A stretch of DNA of 34,271 bases from Actinomycetota bacterium (GTDB taxonomy: Bacteria; Actinomycetota; Thermoleophilia; BMS3ABIN01): positions 1 through 34,271 of the forward strand of contig JAMDDD010000007.1 of NCBI GenBank assembly GCA_023489275.1. Reading direction: 5' to 3'. The notes under the pieces are model-generated. The model ran no database searches. It was not told where the DNA came from and was given only the letters and a program-made list of their open reading frames with translations. Shown here piece by piece: positions 14,776 through 23,283 of the stretch; positions within the stretch are counted from its first letter, which is position 1, and every line of letters begins with the position of its first letter. The translations under genes were made by a program, and so were the position numbers.

Positions 14776-15479
14776 AAAGCCACCAACTGAGCATATGTCG
14801 CGGGCTTGGTATAACGCACGCACCGGTTTAGAACCCGGCGGAGGAGATCGGTCCGTTCGCTGCGCCGGTTGAAACGATAGCAGAACTCATCGAGATAGGA
14901 TTGCAAATGCTTGGCACTGACGCCGTGAAAGACATCAAGGAGCCAGCGCTTGAGGTTGGAGATGATGATATGCACCCAGGAAAGCAGTTCCGCAGGATTT
15001 TCGACGCCGTCGGCGACCAGGGGTTGATGGTCAAATCCGCTACCCAGCGGCTGGTAGGAGGGGAGGCCGTCCGTGACCAGAACGCTTCCCGGCGTAATAT
15101 AACTTGTAGCCGCGCCCTTCAGACTGAGACCGCCGATGTCTTTGACCACCAGCATGTGAGCCAGGTTGCAACCGCCGCTTTCGTTCTGCTGGGCCATGAC
15201 GGCCACCGGGGTTTTGCCCAGGGCGCCGCGGCCCCGAATGCCTTTGCCAGCGCCGCCGGCATAGGCTTCATCCATCTCCACCACCCCGGCAAGCATCAGT
15301 TCTCCTTCCCCTCTGACCATGGCGCGGGAGCGGCCGCTTCTTATGTGCATGGGCGCGGCCGTGGCCGCAGCGCGGACAGCGAAATCCATCCGGCCAGCGG
15401 TGCTCAAAAAGCGCTTGGCGGCAATCTTCCCGGTTTTGAACATTTCCATGAATTCAATCAATGTCTGGGGGTCGTTCAC
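14772..15479 (-). pseudogene. IS1595-family (ISXO2-like) transposase, frameshifted and internally deleted
   Basis: The catalytic core of an IS1595-type DDE transposase is present: VVEMDEAYAGG (first Asp), LVTDGLPSYQPL (second Asp), then HIIISNLKRWLLDVFHGVSAKHLQSYLDEFCYRFNRR with the Asn and Lys of the DDNK type. The N-terminus is damaged. After MFKTGKIA the family zinc ribbon continues in another frame as CRQALFEHRWPDGFRCPRCG. Restoring one G in the GGG at about 15434-15436 would give FKTGEDCRQ, so a 1-base deletion is likely. The rest of the zinc ribbon and the segment up to MVRGEGELMLAGVVEMDE is missing. The start is a GTG at 15479 with AGGAGG upstream. The protein is probably inactive. Confidence 0.8.
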
Positions 15480-15542
15480 GGTGCACCTCCTGCCTGAAGC
15501 GTTAACTTCCAAACAGAAGATAGCAGCCGGCTCAGATGGAAT

Positions 15543-15566
15543 CTGAGCAAGTTGAATGGTCAGTAA
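15543..15566 (-). repeat. Right terminal inverted repeat of the IS1595-type element
   Basis: Partner of 14752-14775, with one mismatch in 24 bases. Confidence 0.85.
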
Positions 15567-15638
15567 TGGAAAAATACAGGTCGAGAAACAAAATCATCGA
15601 CCTTGCTTTCAGTCTGGCCTGGCCTGGATTGCCGCGAG

Positions 15639-15662
15639 AAAAAGGCCGTCGTGGCGGCCTTT
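15639..15662 (-). terminator. Intrinsic terminator after the BNR-repeat gene
   Basis: AAAGGCCG (15641-15648) and CGGCCTTT (15655-15662) form an 8-base-pair stem. Read on the minus strand, the stem ends in TTTTTCTC, the right orientation for the gene ending at 15725. The plus-strand side has no T-run. Confidence 0.75.
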
Positions 15663-15724
15663 AATTAATGATTGGCGGAAGCCGGCCTGAATCGGCACGA
15701 CAGATCTTGGCCGATCCTGATCGA

Positions 15725-17269
15725 TCACCTGGGCGGTGGATAATTATAGACATCACCACAGGCGTCCTGGGCGGTAGCCGATATCGTGGTCTTGAAGCTG
15801 GTGACGCCAGCCGGAACCTGATACTTGAGCGTGAACGGGACGGACTGGCCGGCGAAGAGCACGCCAAAATTGACCGGTCCCCAACTCACGGGTGTCAAAG
15901 TCTGCAAATTGACGTTGTCGGTGGAGATAGAGCCCGTGAACTGCGTATCATAAGCGAGATCGCTGCCGTCGTTGGCGATGGTAAAGTCGATACTGAGACT
16001 TCTCGCGTTGAAGTCGTCCAGACTGGCCCAGTAGACCCGGTTCTCCGACAGGGAAAGTGACGGAGCCGAGCAGACCGGGTTGCTGTCGGTGGTGTAGCTG
16101 AAGATGCCTGCGCCGTTGTGGAATGGATCGATCGGATAGCTGCTGTAACCGGCAAGGACGGTGCGATCGGCGGCGAAGTCGGGTGAGACCGCCACGGCGT
16201 CGGCGCTCTTGCAATCATTATTTTGGCTGGTGCAGGCAAGCGAATCGCCCTGGTCGTCGACAAACCCCGCATTCAGTTCGTTCCAGGTGTTGCCGCCGTC
16301 GGTGGACTTGTAGACGTCGCCGGGATAATAACCAGAGCCGGGCGCGTAATCAGTTGTTGACACGAAGAGGGTCTGGTCCTGGTCGAAGTTGGGCGAAATA
16401 GACACATCCGTGATACTTTGGTTGTTGAGCCCCGTGGGATTGGTGCAGCCGTCTCCGACGCTGCAGTTGCCGCCAACCCGGTTCCAGGTGCCGCCGCCAT
16501 CGACAGACTTGTAGATGCCGCCGCCGGTGTTGTAGGCAAACACGGTCTGGTCCTGGGCGTAATCCGGGGAGACGGCAAAATTATGACTGTTGCAACAGAA
16601 GGGGAAACTGACCCCAAACTGAACCCAGGTATTGCCGCCGTCAGTCGATTTGTAGTCATCTCTGAAGAGAGTGTTGTCATTAGCATAGTTCGGCGAGAAA
16701 TAAACCTTGCCGGCGTAACTGGGGTTGTCGCTGTTTTGCGTCCAGTTGGCGCCCCCGTCGGTTGATTTCCAGAGGCCGCTGCCGCCGGTGCTGATAAAAA
16801 CCGTGTGGTCGTTGGCGTAATTCGGAGAGACGGACACGTTGTTGGGCGAACCCCACAGACTGGAAATCTGAGTCAGTTCGCTGAAGGTATTGCCACCGTC
16901 GGTTGATTTTTCGGCCTGGCCGTTGGACCAGTTGGTGATGAAAACAGTCTGATCGTGGTCATAATCAGGAGATACCGCCAGACTTGAAATACGGCTTGTC
17001 CCCAGCCCGCCCATAGCCGCCCAGGTATTGCCGCCGTCAACTGACTTGAACACGCCGCCGTTTCCCGTTGGCACAAAGACAGTGTGGTCGGTGGCGAAGC
17101 CAGGTGAAAAAACGATATCGTTGGCCCAGCCGGGGTTATCCAGATCTAATTGCTTTGTCCACTTGTTCACCCCCGCCGAAGCTGCCGGGACAAGCACCAG
17201 GCCGGCCAGCAACAGGGAAAGAACAAATAACGCTGATATTGTGCCTGATTTGTAGCTTTTTCTCTTCAT
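15725..17269 (-). CDS. Secreted BNR/Asp-box seven-bladed propeller protein
   Basis: A 514-residue exported protein. Residues 1 to about 31 form a signal peptide (basic MKRKSYKSG, then ALFVLSLLLAGLVLVPAASA). Seven repeats carry an SPxxxxDxTVF-type strand, and six of them also carry an Asp box (SVDGGNTW, STDGGNTF, STDGGANW, STDGGNTW, SVDGGGTW, STDGGNTW), which predicts a seven-bladed beta-propeller. A C-terminal domain of about 110 residues (SLSLSENRVYWASLDDF to ACGDVYNYPPPR) looks like an Ig-like or CARDB-type module. Catalytic residues of sialidases are not recognisable, so a binding role is likelier than glycosidase activity. No sortase or anchor signal ends the protein. The start follows the promoter and signal peptide, and a TTG at 17323 was rejected. 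Confidence 0.85.
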   Translation of the reverse strand: MKRKSYKSGTISALFVLSLLLAGLVLVPAASAGVNKWTKQLDLDNPGWANDIVFSPGFATDHTVFVPTGNGGVFKSVDGGNTWAAMGGLGTSRISSLAVSPDYDHDQTVFITNWSNGQAEKSTDGGNTFSELTQISSLWGSPNNVSVSPNYANDHTVFISTGGSGLWKSTDGGANWTQNSDNPSYAGKVYFSPNYANDNTLFRDDYKSTDGGNTWVQFGVSFPFCCNSHNFAVSPDYAQDQTVFAYNTGGGIYKSVDGGGTWNRVGGNCSVGDGCTNPTGLNNQSITDVSISPNFDQDQTLFVSTTDYAPGSGYYPGDVYKSTDGGNTWNELNAGFVDDQGDSLACTSQNNDCKSADAVAVSPDFAADRTVLAGYSSYPIDPFHNGAGIFSYTTDSNPVCSAPSLSLSENRVYWASLDDFNARSLSIDFTIANDGSDLAYDTQFTGSISTDNVNLQTLTPVSWGPVNFGVLFAGQSVPFTLKYQVPAGVTSFKTTISATAQDACGDVYNYPPPR

Positions 17270-17334
17270 CCCTGGGCCTACTTCTGTCTGAATACAAGTC
17301 ACATTCTGCACATGGTGGTTCAAAATGAAACTTT

Positions 17335-17363
17335 ATTTTACACTTAGGCTTTTTGACTGTCAA
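17335..17363 (-). promoter_or_regulatory. Near-consensus sigma-70 promoter of the BNR-repeat gene
   Basis: On the minus strand TTGACA (17363-17358) is a perfect -35 box, followed after 17 bases by TAAAAT (17340-17335). Transcription should begin near 17328, leaving a leader of about 60 bases to the ATG at 17269. This rules out the upstream TTG start. Confidence 0.85.
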
Positions 17364-17490
17364 TAAGTAATCTGCTCCTTTTTTTAACCAGAAATATCAC
17401 TTTACTCAGAAGACCAAGGAAAAAGTAAAATGTAAAATCTCCCCCTCAAGGTAAAAAGACCTGATTTGGATACGGATGCAGAATCGGCAC

Positions 17491-17511
17491 AAAAAAAGCG
17501 GCCCGGGCCGC
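17491..17511 (-). terminator. Intrinsic terminator of the glutamate synthase cluster
   Basis: GCGGCCCGGGCCGC (17498-17511) is a perfect palindrome followed on the minus strand by seven T residues (17497-17491), 30 bases beyond the stop at 17541. Confidence 0.9.
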
Positions 17512-17540
17512 CCGCAACTGCAGATTGTCAATCACCGGGT

Positions 17541-20018
17541 TTAAACATTTTCCACCATCTCCCAGACGCCGCAGGGGCAGGTGCCGGCGCAGAAGCCGCA
17601 GCCGATGCACTTGTCATCGTCGACGACATATTCCCAGTCGTTTCCTTTCTGGACGCGGCTGATGGCGCCGTAGTAGCAGACCGCCTGGCACATGCCGCAG
17701 TCGCGGCACAGCCCGCAGGACATGCAGGTCTGGGCCTCTTCTTCCGGGATGACAGCGGCAACGGGTGCCGCCGCCCCGGCGTTCAGGCTTTCCTTCGCCA
17801 GCCCCCCTCCGGGCAAATCCTCTGGTTCCAGGTCGGTCGCCCCCTCAACCCTGACGCCCGGCTCGGGAACATCGGTGGCTCTCATGTCGGCGGTGAGCTC
17901 CGGGGTTGCGATGATATCCGGCGAGCCGCCCTCGTAGTACACAGTCTTGATCTTCTCATACGGAATCATTTGTTTCATTTCAGGGACAATGTCAACATCC
18001 ATCAGCAGGTTGTGCACGGCTTCGGCGGTCAGACGCCCCTGTCCGATGGCGTTAGTGATCAGTCCCGGCCCGGTAGCGTCGCCGACGGCAAACACCTTTG
18101 GATCCGAAGTCTGGCCCGTGTCGCTGGTCACCAGGTAGCCCCGCTCGATATCGATACCGGCCGGCAGAAAGTCAAGCACGGGAGCCTCGCCGATTGAGAT
18201 GATGACTTTGTCGGCATCCATGCTGCTGCCGTCCTGGAAATAAATCTTCTTCTTTTTGGCGTCATAGCGCTCCGTCACCTTGGGCCAGGCAATCTGCGCG
18301 CCGCGCGCCTCGGCCAACTGGCGCTCCTTGCCAAAGCTGGCCGGCGGCTGGATGTCCACGGCCGTCACCGCCGCCGCCCCCAGGTTAAATGCCTGGCAGG
18401 CGATATCCATGCCGACGTTGCCGGCGCCGACAATGACAACTTTCTGGCCGCTCAGGTCCTCGGCCCCGCCAAAGTTGACCGCTTTGAGGAATTCAATGCC
18501 GGGCGTCACATCTTCCCAGCCGGGGAACTTGATCACACGCGCTTCGTGGGCGCCGCTGGCCAGGACAACAATGTCATGCTCCCGATAAATTCTGTCGAAT
18601 AGCTTGCGATTGACTTTCCGGTTTAGATGTACGTCGACGCCTATCTCGGCAAAGCGCGCCAGCTCTTTCTCAAGCACTTCCTGCGGCAGGCGCTCGCGGG
18701 GAATGGCCAGCTCCATCTTGCCGCCCAGCTTGCCGGCGGCTTCATACAGGTCAATCCGGTGGCCGCGCAGGCCCAGTTGCCAGGCAACCGAGAGGCCGCC
18801 GGGGCCGCCGCCGATAACGGCGACATGCTTTCCGGTCGAGCGCGCCCGCCTGGGCGCCGGCACCTCGAGGCTTAAGCGGCCCATTTCCCTGATGTCATGC
18901 GGTTTGTCAACGAAAAGGCCGCGGGTGCAGGCATCCATGCAAAGATTTGGGCAGACCTGGCCGCAGACGCTGGCCGGGAAGGGGCTGTACTCGAGCACCA
19001 GCGCCAGCGCCTCCTCCAGCCGCCCCTGGCGGATGAGCGAAGCGCGCTTGTGCGACGGAATCCGCGACGGGCAGGCATAGGCGCATGGGGGCAGGTACTT
19101 CTCGTTGTACCAGACCGGCTTGAACCGGCGGTCCTCACCGGTGGTGATATATGGCAGGATTGTCCGGGGATGATCGATGTACTCGCCAAAGATGCCACCC
19201 TCCCCCACCTCCGGCTCCCAGACCTGCTCGCGGAACCGGGTGGTTGACATTTTAAAACCGCGGCGCTCTTCCTTCTCCGCCGGCGTCAGGGCGATCAGCT
19301 TCTGCCAGGCAGACCGGTCGCCGGTCAGCTCCGCCAGATAATCAGTGCGTTCGATCGCTTTGAGATATGGTTTGATGTTGGTAGTCAGCCACTGCCAATC
19401 CTGATCCGATAGTTCCGTCAGCTTGACATCATTCTCGCTGTAGCCCCGGATCGGCCCCCGGAAATAAATAACGCCGCCGACCATGCCGACGCAGGGGCGG
19501 TAGCCGAGGATGTTGGCCGGGTTGCGGGGATTGACGCCGCAAACTACCGCGATGCCGCCGGCCTTGAACTCGGCGAAGGAGTCGCCGACATCACGGAAGT
19601 ACCACGATTGCAAAGGACCGAAGCGCGGGTTGAACTTGGTCATTGTCTCGCAGCGGGCGCCGCCGCCGCCCTGGACGTAGAGGATGCCCTGGGCGCCGGC
19701 GTTATGGGCGCCATTGGTGACGTCGCCGAGCACGGTGAGCCTGGCGCCGCAGTTGATCCAGCCGGCATCGTCGGAAACGCTTCCCTTAACCACGATCTCG
19801 GTGCCCGGCATGCCCATGCTGCCGAGGCGCTGGCCCACCGGCCCGTCAACCGTGATCTTCACCCTTTTTTCGCGCGGCCAGATGCGGCCGCCAATGCCGT
19901 GCTGGCCATCGGCATGGATCATCAGGGAGCGTCCGCCTTTCTCTACGGCAGCCTGAATCTGCTCCTCCAGCTCCCGGGAAGAAACGCGCTGTCCATCTAT
20001 GTTGCCTTTAATGATCAC
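17541..20018 (-). CDS. gltD: Glutamate synthase GXGXG domain fused to GltD and a C-terminal ferredoxin
   Basis: An 825-residue fusion. Roughly residues 1-245 are the GXGXG beta-helix that forms the C-terminal domain of GltB (GAQGILYVQGGGGARC, GGVIYFRGPIRGYSEND). Then comes a GltD-type module with an N-terminal Fe-S domain (CAYACPS, VCGQVCPNLCMDAC), an FAD site (VIGGGPGGLSVAWQLG) and an NAD(P)H site (VIVGAGNVGMDIACQA). The last 65 residues hold two [4Fe-4S] clusters (CMSCGLCRDCGMCQAVC and CIGCGFCAGTCPCG). It would feed electrons from NAD(P)H or ferredoxin to the FMN subunit. The GTG at 20018 has no evident ribosome site. The gene starts 58 bases after the FMN subunit gene. The fusion of domain 3 with GltD is unusual. 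Confidence 0.93.
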   Translation of the reverse strand: MIIKGNIDGQRVSSRELEEQIQAAVEKGGRSLMIHADGQHGIGGRIWPREKRVKITVDGPVGQRLGSMGMPGTEIVVKGSVSDDAGWINCGARLTVLGDVTNGAHNAGAQGILYVQGGGGARCETMTKFNPRFGPLQSWYFRDVGDSFAEFKAGGIAVVCGVNPRNPANILGYRPCVGMVGGVIYFRGPIRGYSENDVKLTELSDQDWQWLTTNIKPYLKAIERTDYLAELTGDRSAWQKLIALTPAEKEERRGFKMSTTRFREQVWEPEVGEGGIFGEYIDHPRTILPYITTGEDRRFKPVWYNEKYLPPCAYACPSRIPSHKRASLIRQGRLEEALALVLEYSPFPASVCGQVCPNLCMDACTRGLFVDKPHDIREMGRLSLEVPAPRRARSTGKHVAVIGGGPGGLSVAWQLGLRGHRIDLYEAAGKLGGKMELAIPRERLPQEVLEKELARFAEIGVDVHLNRKVNRKLFDRIYREHDIVVLASGAHEARVIKFPGWEDVTPGIEFLKAVNFGGAEDLSGQKVVIVGAGNVGMDIACQAFNLGAAAVTAVDIQPPASFGKERQLAEARGAQIAWPKVTERYDAKKKKIYFQDGSSMDADKVIISIGEAPVLDFLPAGIDIERGYLVTSDTGQTSDPKVFAVGDATGPGLITNAIGQGRLTAEAVHNLLMDVDIVPEMKQMIPYEKIKTVYYEGGSPDIIATPELTADMRATDVPEPGVRVEGATDLEPEDLPGGGLAKESLNAGAAAPVAAVIPEEEAQTCMSCGLCRDCGMCQAVCYYGAISRVQKGNDWEYVVDDDKCIGCGFCAGTCPCGVWEMVENV

Positions 20019-20076
20019 AGGTTCAAAGTCGCTTCTTTGTCATCCCCAGCGGCAGGCGAAGGGCCTCATCCTTCAT

Positions 20077-21744
20077 TTAGACTACGTAACTTATCTGCAG
20101 TCTGTCGGCGATTTCCTTATCCGCCACGCCCAGCGCGTCCGACATGCCGATCGGCAGCTCGGTGCTCCGGCCCAGCGGGGCGAAAATCTTCCTCAGCTCG
20201 ACGTCCGCGCTCTTGAATACTTCCACCACGCGCTCGGCCACCTTGTCCGGATCGAGCCGCCGGTAAAGCTTCGGGTCCTGCGTGGTAATGCCGCGCGGGC
20301 AGCGGCCGGTGTTGCACAGGTTGCAGCGGTTGTACTCGTCGCCGAAACACCAGGCGGCCGCCTGCATGATGTGCTTGCCGGTATCCACCGCCGAGGCGCC
20401 GAGCATAATCATGGCGGCGGCGTTGGCCGCCAGGTTGCCGGTCTTGCCCATGCCGCCGGCGGCGATCAGTGGCAGCTCGTTCTGCTTGCCCTGCGCCACC
20501 AGGTCCAGGTAGCAGTCGCGGATGTTGGAAGCGATCGGATGCCCCATCTTGTCCATGGAAACGTTGTAGGCCGCGCCGGTGCCGCCGTCCTCGCCGTCGA
20601 TGCACAGCGCGCCCGCATAAGGATTGCGCGCCAGGTTATTCAGCACCGCCATCGCTGTCTTCGTCCCGGAGATCTTGGGATAGACCGGCACGCGGAATCC
20701 CCAGGCCATCGACATTGACTGGATCATCTTGGCCACCGCTTCCTCGATGGAATATTTTGTCTGATGCGTCGGCGGCGAGGCCAGGTCAACAAACTCGGGC
20801 ACGCCGCGGATCTGGGCGATTAGCTTCAGCACCTTGTAGGCCATCAGCAGGCCACCGTCGCCCGGCTTGGCGCCCTGGCCGTACTTGATCTCGATGGCGG
20901 CCGGGTCTTCGGTCATCTCCGGGATGGCGTGCACGATCTCGTCCCAGCCAAAGTAGCCGGAGGCGATCTGGAGGATGAAATACCTGGCAAAACGGCTCTT
21001 TAAGAGGCGCGGCGGGATGCCGCCCTCGCCGGTAGCCATCACCACGGGCATGCCTTCTACTTCATTTAAGTAGGCAACCCCCATCGCCAGGCCTTCCCAC
21101 ATATGAGGCGACAGCGCGCCGATGCTCATGCTGCCGATGCGGATCGGATAGATCTCCCGCACCGGCGGAATGAAACCGTCCCCGCCGGCGGCCGGATCAA
21201 CCGCCAGCCTGCCGCCGCGCTTTTTTAGCGGCAGCTTTTCCGGCGGCAGGTTGCGACCCAGGAGCGTGCGGATGCGGAATTCGTGCCGGCCGGCGTCCAG
21301 AGCCGGATCAGTGAGCATCGAGATGCGCGTAAACTTCAGTTGATCAACCGTTGAAGGCGTGGGGTCGTTGCGCCGGCCGCCGCGGCGGAACGGCACGCCG
21401 CCCTTGTTCTTGTATGTGAGAAACTTGTGGCGCGGATTGTACTCCGGCTCAATTGCTTCATTCGGGCAGACCAGCGTGCAGGCGCCGCAGCCGGTGCAGT
21501 AGCGGTCGATGTCGGTCACCTGCTTGACCACATGAACGATCTCGCGCTGGGCCTTGGGATTGGGCGTGCCGCCTTCGGAAAACACCCGCCGGTGTACGTG
21601 CGGCGCCGCCTCGATGGCATTAACCGGGCATACGGCCGTGCAGCGCCCGCAGCGGGTGCAGCGGCCGTCGCGCCAGCGGACGATATATGGGAACTCCCGT
21701 AATGAGAGCTCGTGGTTTTGGTCTAGTCTGGTGGCCGGTTCCAT
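20077..21744 (-). CDS. gltB: Glutamate synthase FMN-binding subunit with N-terminal ferredoxin domain
   Basis: A 555-residue archaeal-type GOGAT central domain. The N-terminus carries two [4Fe-4S] motifs (CTRCGRCTAVCPVNAIE and CTGCGACTLVCPNEAIE). The FMN-binding barrel follows (IRIGSMSIGALSPHMWEGLA, AIEIKYGQGAKPGDGGLL, ALCIDGEDGGTGAAYNVSMD, AAGGMGKTGNLAANAAAM), and CNLCNTGRCPRGITTQDP provides the Cys of the cluster next to FMN. It reduces 2-iminoglutarate to glutamate with ammonia from the amidotransferase subunit. No Shine-Dalgarno site precedes the ATG; a degenerate heptamer repeat occupies that space. It is the middle gene of a three-gene unit. Confidence 0.95.
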   Translation of the reverse strand: MEPATRLDQNHELSLREFPYIVRWRDGRCTRCGRCTAVCPVNAIEAAPHVHRRVFSEGGTPNPKAQREIVHVVKQVTDIDRYCTGCGACTLVCPNEAIEPEYNPRHKFLTYKNKGGVPFRRGGRRNDPTPSTVDQLKFTRISMLTDPALDAGRHEFRIRTLLGRNLPPEKLPLKKRGGRLAVDPAAGGDGFIPPVREIYPIRIGSMSIGALSPHMWEGLAMGVAYLNEVEGMPVVMATGEGGIPPRLLKSRFARYFILQIASGYFGWDEIVHAIPEMTEDPAAIEIKYGQGAKPGDGGLLMAYKVLKLIAQIRGVPEFVDLASPPTHQTKYSIEEAVAKMIQSMSMAWGFRVPVYPKISGTKTAMAVLNNLARNPYAGALCIDGEDGGTGAAYNVSMDKMGHPIASNIRDCYLDLVAQGKQNELPLIAAGGMGKTGNLAANAAAMIMLGASAVDTGKHIMQAAAWCFGDEYNRCNLCNTGRCPRGITTQDPKLYRRLDPDKVAERVVEVFKSADVELRKIFAPLGRSTELPIGMSDALGVADKEIADRLQISYVV

Positions 21745-21750
21745 TTTTTG

Positions 21751-21778
21751 GGTTCCAAATTCAAAGTTCCAGGTCGCT
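21751..21778 (+). repeat. Degenerate heptamer repeat between gltB1 and gltB2
   Basis: Four units in tandem: GGTTCCA, AATTCAA, AGTTCCA, GGTCGCT. It lies 7 bases upstream of the gltB2 ATG. Confidence 0.65.
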
Positions 21779-21814
21779 CCGCTCCCTCAGAGTGACAGCC
21801 TCTCAACCATTTCT

Positions 21815-22936
21815 TCATTTCGCATCCAGCTGGTTCCACTGCTTCAGCTCCCGGGCGCCGGGCGTGACGATCGCCATGTCATATTTCATCGGCGAGAAAT
21901 CCTCCGCCTTGTCCCGGCCGGGAACGGCTTCATCCAGACCGCATTCCTCGCTCATCAGGGCGAACTTTCCGGGGGCGCCGCCGACGACGCCGGGGCGAAG
22001 CTTCTTGGCGTCCTGCACCATGAAAACGCTTCCGTCCGGCGTAAAACCGATGACGCAGTTGGGGCCGTCGATGCAGAGCGGCCGGAGCGACCGGCGGATC
22101 AGCCTCAGCGCCGCCGCATCCTTGCGGGTGTCAATTTCCCGTTCCGACAGAGGTGTTATCACATCCTTGTAATAAGTCAAAGGATAACCAAGCTGGCGCT
22201 GCGTGTAGTGCAGGATGTGCGCAAACACTTCCGAATCGGAGTTGTATCCCATATAACCGGGGAAACCCCGGCTGGCGAGGAATTCCATGATCGGCACAAA
22301 GGCGGTGTTCTCGCCGTTGGTCATCGTGCAAAAGCCCTGCAGAAAGAAGGGATGGCAGGCATACAGGTAGATATCATAATTGGTATTTTGCCTGCCCTGG
22401 GCCAGAATGATCTTCGCCTGAAGCGAGCCGTCGCCGAGGCGGAAAAAAGCGCCCAGCTCCAGGGGATCGCCCACGTCTTTCAGGGTGACAATGTCGGGAA
22501 AGAAGGAAAAGGCAAAGATCGACTCATCCGCCTCTCCCATCTCCCGGAGCGCCAGCCGGGTGGCGAGCAGCAGATCCTCCTGCACGGCGCGGGGACGGTC
22601 ACGGTAAAGCTGCGGATAATCGTAAACCTTGGCAAAATAATGGTCCCGGCGGCCCGTTTCCGGCTCCGGCGCTGATTCATCGATGTCGGGCTGCCACATG
22701 TGGACCTCTTCAAACCCTTCCGCATACATAAAATTGTCAAGGTCGCGCAGCCCCTTGGATGACGCGATCCCGGACAGAATCGGCATGTTCTTGAACTTTG
22801 CAAATTCGCCGCCAAGGTCCTTCAGCACCAGGCCCAGGCCAGAACCGTCATGCCCCTCTTTCATCGTATTGAGGGCCATGACGTTCTCCATCGGCGAAAA
22901 ATATTCGGCTGATGTGATCGCACTTAAACGGCACAT
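21815..22936 (-). CDS. Glutamate synthase class II glutamine amidotransferase subunit
   Basis: A 373-residue Ntn-type amidotransferase corresponding to the N-terminal domain of GltB. Cys2 (MCRLSAITSAEYFSP) is the predicted nucleophile after Met removal, releasing ammonia from glutamine for the FMN subunit. NSDSEVFAHILHYTQRQLGYP, APGKFALMSEECGLDEAV and ARELKQWNQLD are typical of stand-alone GOGAT amidotransferase subunits of archaeal type. It is the first gene of the minus-strand GOGAT cluster. The ATG follows a run of TTGAACTAATAAA with no Shine-Dalgarno site, and heptamer repeats lie just upstream. A possible -10 box TATAAT sits at 23103-23098 on this strand. Confidence 0.94.
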   Translation of the reverse strand: MCRLSAITSAEYFSPMENVMALNTMKEGHDGSGLGLVLKDLGGEFAKFKNMPILSGIASSKGLRDLDNFMYAEGFEEVHMWQPDIDESAPEPETGRRDHYFAKVYDYPQLYRDRPRAVQEDLLLATRLALREMGEADESIFAFSFFPDIVTLKDVGDPLELGAFFRLGDGSLQAKIILAQGRQNTNYDIYLYACHPFFLQGFCTMTNGENTAFVPIMEFLASRGFPGYMGYNSDSEVFAHILHYTQRQLGYPLTYYKDVITPLSEREIDTRKDAAALRLIRRSLRPLCIDGPNCVIGFTPDGSVFMVQDAKKLRPGVVGGAPGKFALMSEECGLDEAVPGRDKAEDFSPMKYDMAIVTPGARELKQWNQLDAK

Positions 22937-22942
22937 TTTATT

Positions 22943-22977
22943 AGTTCAAGGTTCCAGGTTCAAAATTCAAAGTCAAA
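22943..22977 (+). repeat. Degenerate heptamer repeat upstream of gltB1
   Basis: Five tandem units: AGTTCAA, GGTTCCA, GGTTCAA, AATTCAA, AGTCAAA. It occupies the leader just upstream of the amidotransferase ATG. Confidence 0.75.
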
Positions 22978-23257
22978 AAAACTGTCAGAGGCGGTCTCTC
23001 TCCGGGCGCGGCAGCGGGCAATGATCTTTTCTGCTGCGATACGCGGATTTCCTGAAGGAAGAATTCCTCCCCGGACACCGGGACGGCGCCCCTCCATATT
23101 ATACATGAAGACAACATTGGCCAGACAGGGTGGCTCGCTCGGGCGGCATATTATTGCATAAAGGCGCGACAGCAGCAGGGAATCTGTCCAACTGGAGTAT
23201 AAACCAGCGGCGAAGGGATATTTTTGGCCGCTGGAGCCGATTTGGCCGGGTGTTAAT

Positions 23258-23271
23258 TATACAGCTGTATA
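23258..23271. promoter_or_regulatory. Palindrome downstream of the PucR-type gene
   Basis: TATACAGCTGTATA is a perfect 14-base palindrome in an AT-rich patch 13 bases past the regulator's stop. It shares TATACA with the sites upstream of the same gene. It could be a regulator site; no T-run follows, so it does not look like a terminator. Confidence 0.45.
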
Positions 23272-23283
23272 GAAATGGCCGCT

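Larger units (their letters stand above)
14752..15566 (-). mobile_element. IS1595-family element, internally deleted
   Basis: The element is bounded by 24-base inverted repeats (14752-14775 and 15543-15566) that differ at one position; each outer end reads TTACTGACCATTCAAC inward. At 815 bases it is shorter than the roughly 1 kb usual for the family, in agreement with the gap inside the transposase. Flanking 8-base sequences do not match, so no target duplication is recognised. The ends look usable, so it might be moved by a related transposase in trans. Confidence 0.85.
22937..23283. other. Gap upstream of the GOGAT cluster
   Basis: This 347-base gap holds the heptamer array at 22943-22977, a minus-strand TATAAT at 23098-23103 without a good -35 box, and the palindrome at 23258-23271. 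No coding sequence or RNA gene was recognised. Confidence 0.5.

Noticed and set aside
17269-17323. Longer start for the BNR-repeat gene at a TTG
   Set aside because: It lies at the predicted transcription start and would place 18 residues before a normal signal peptide.
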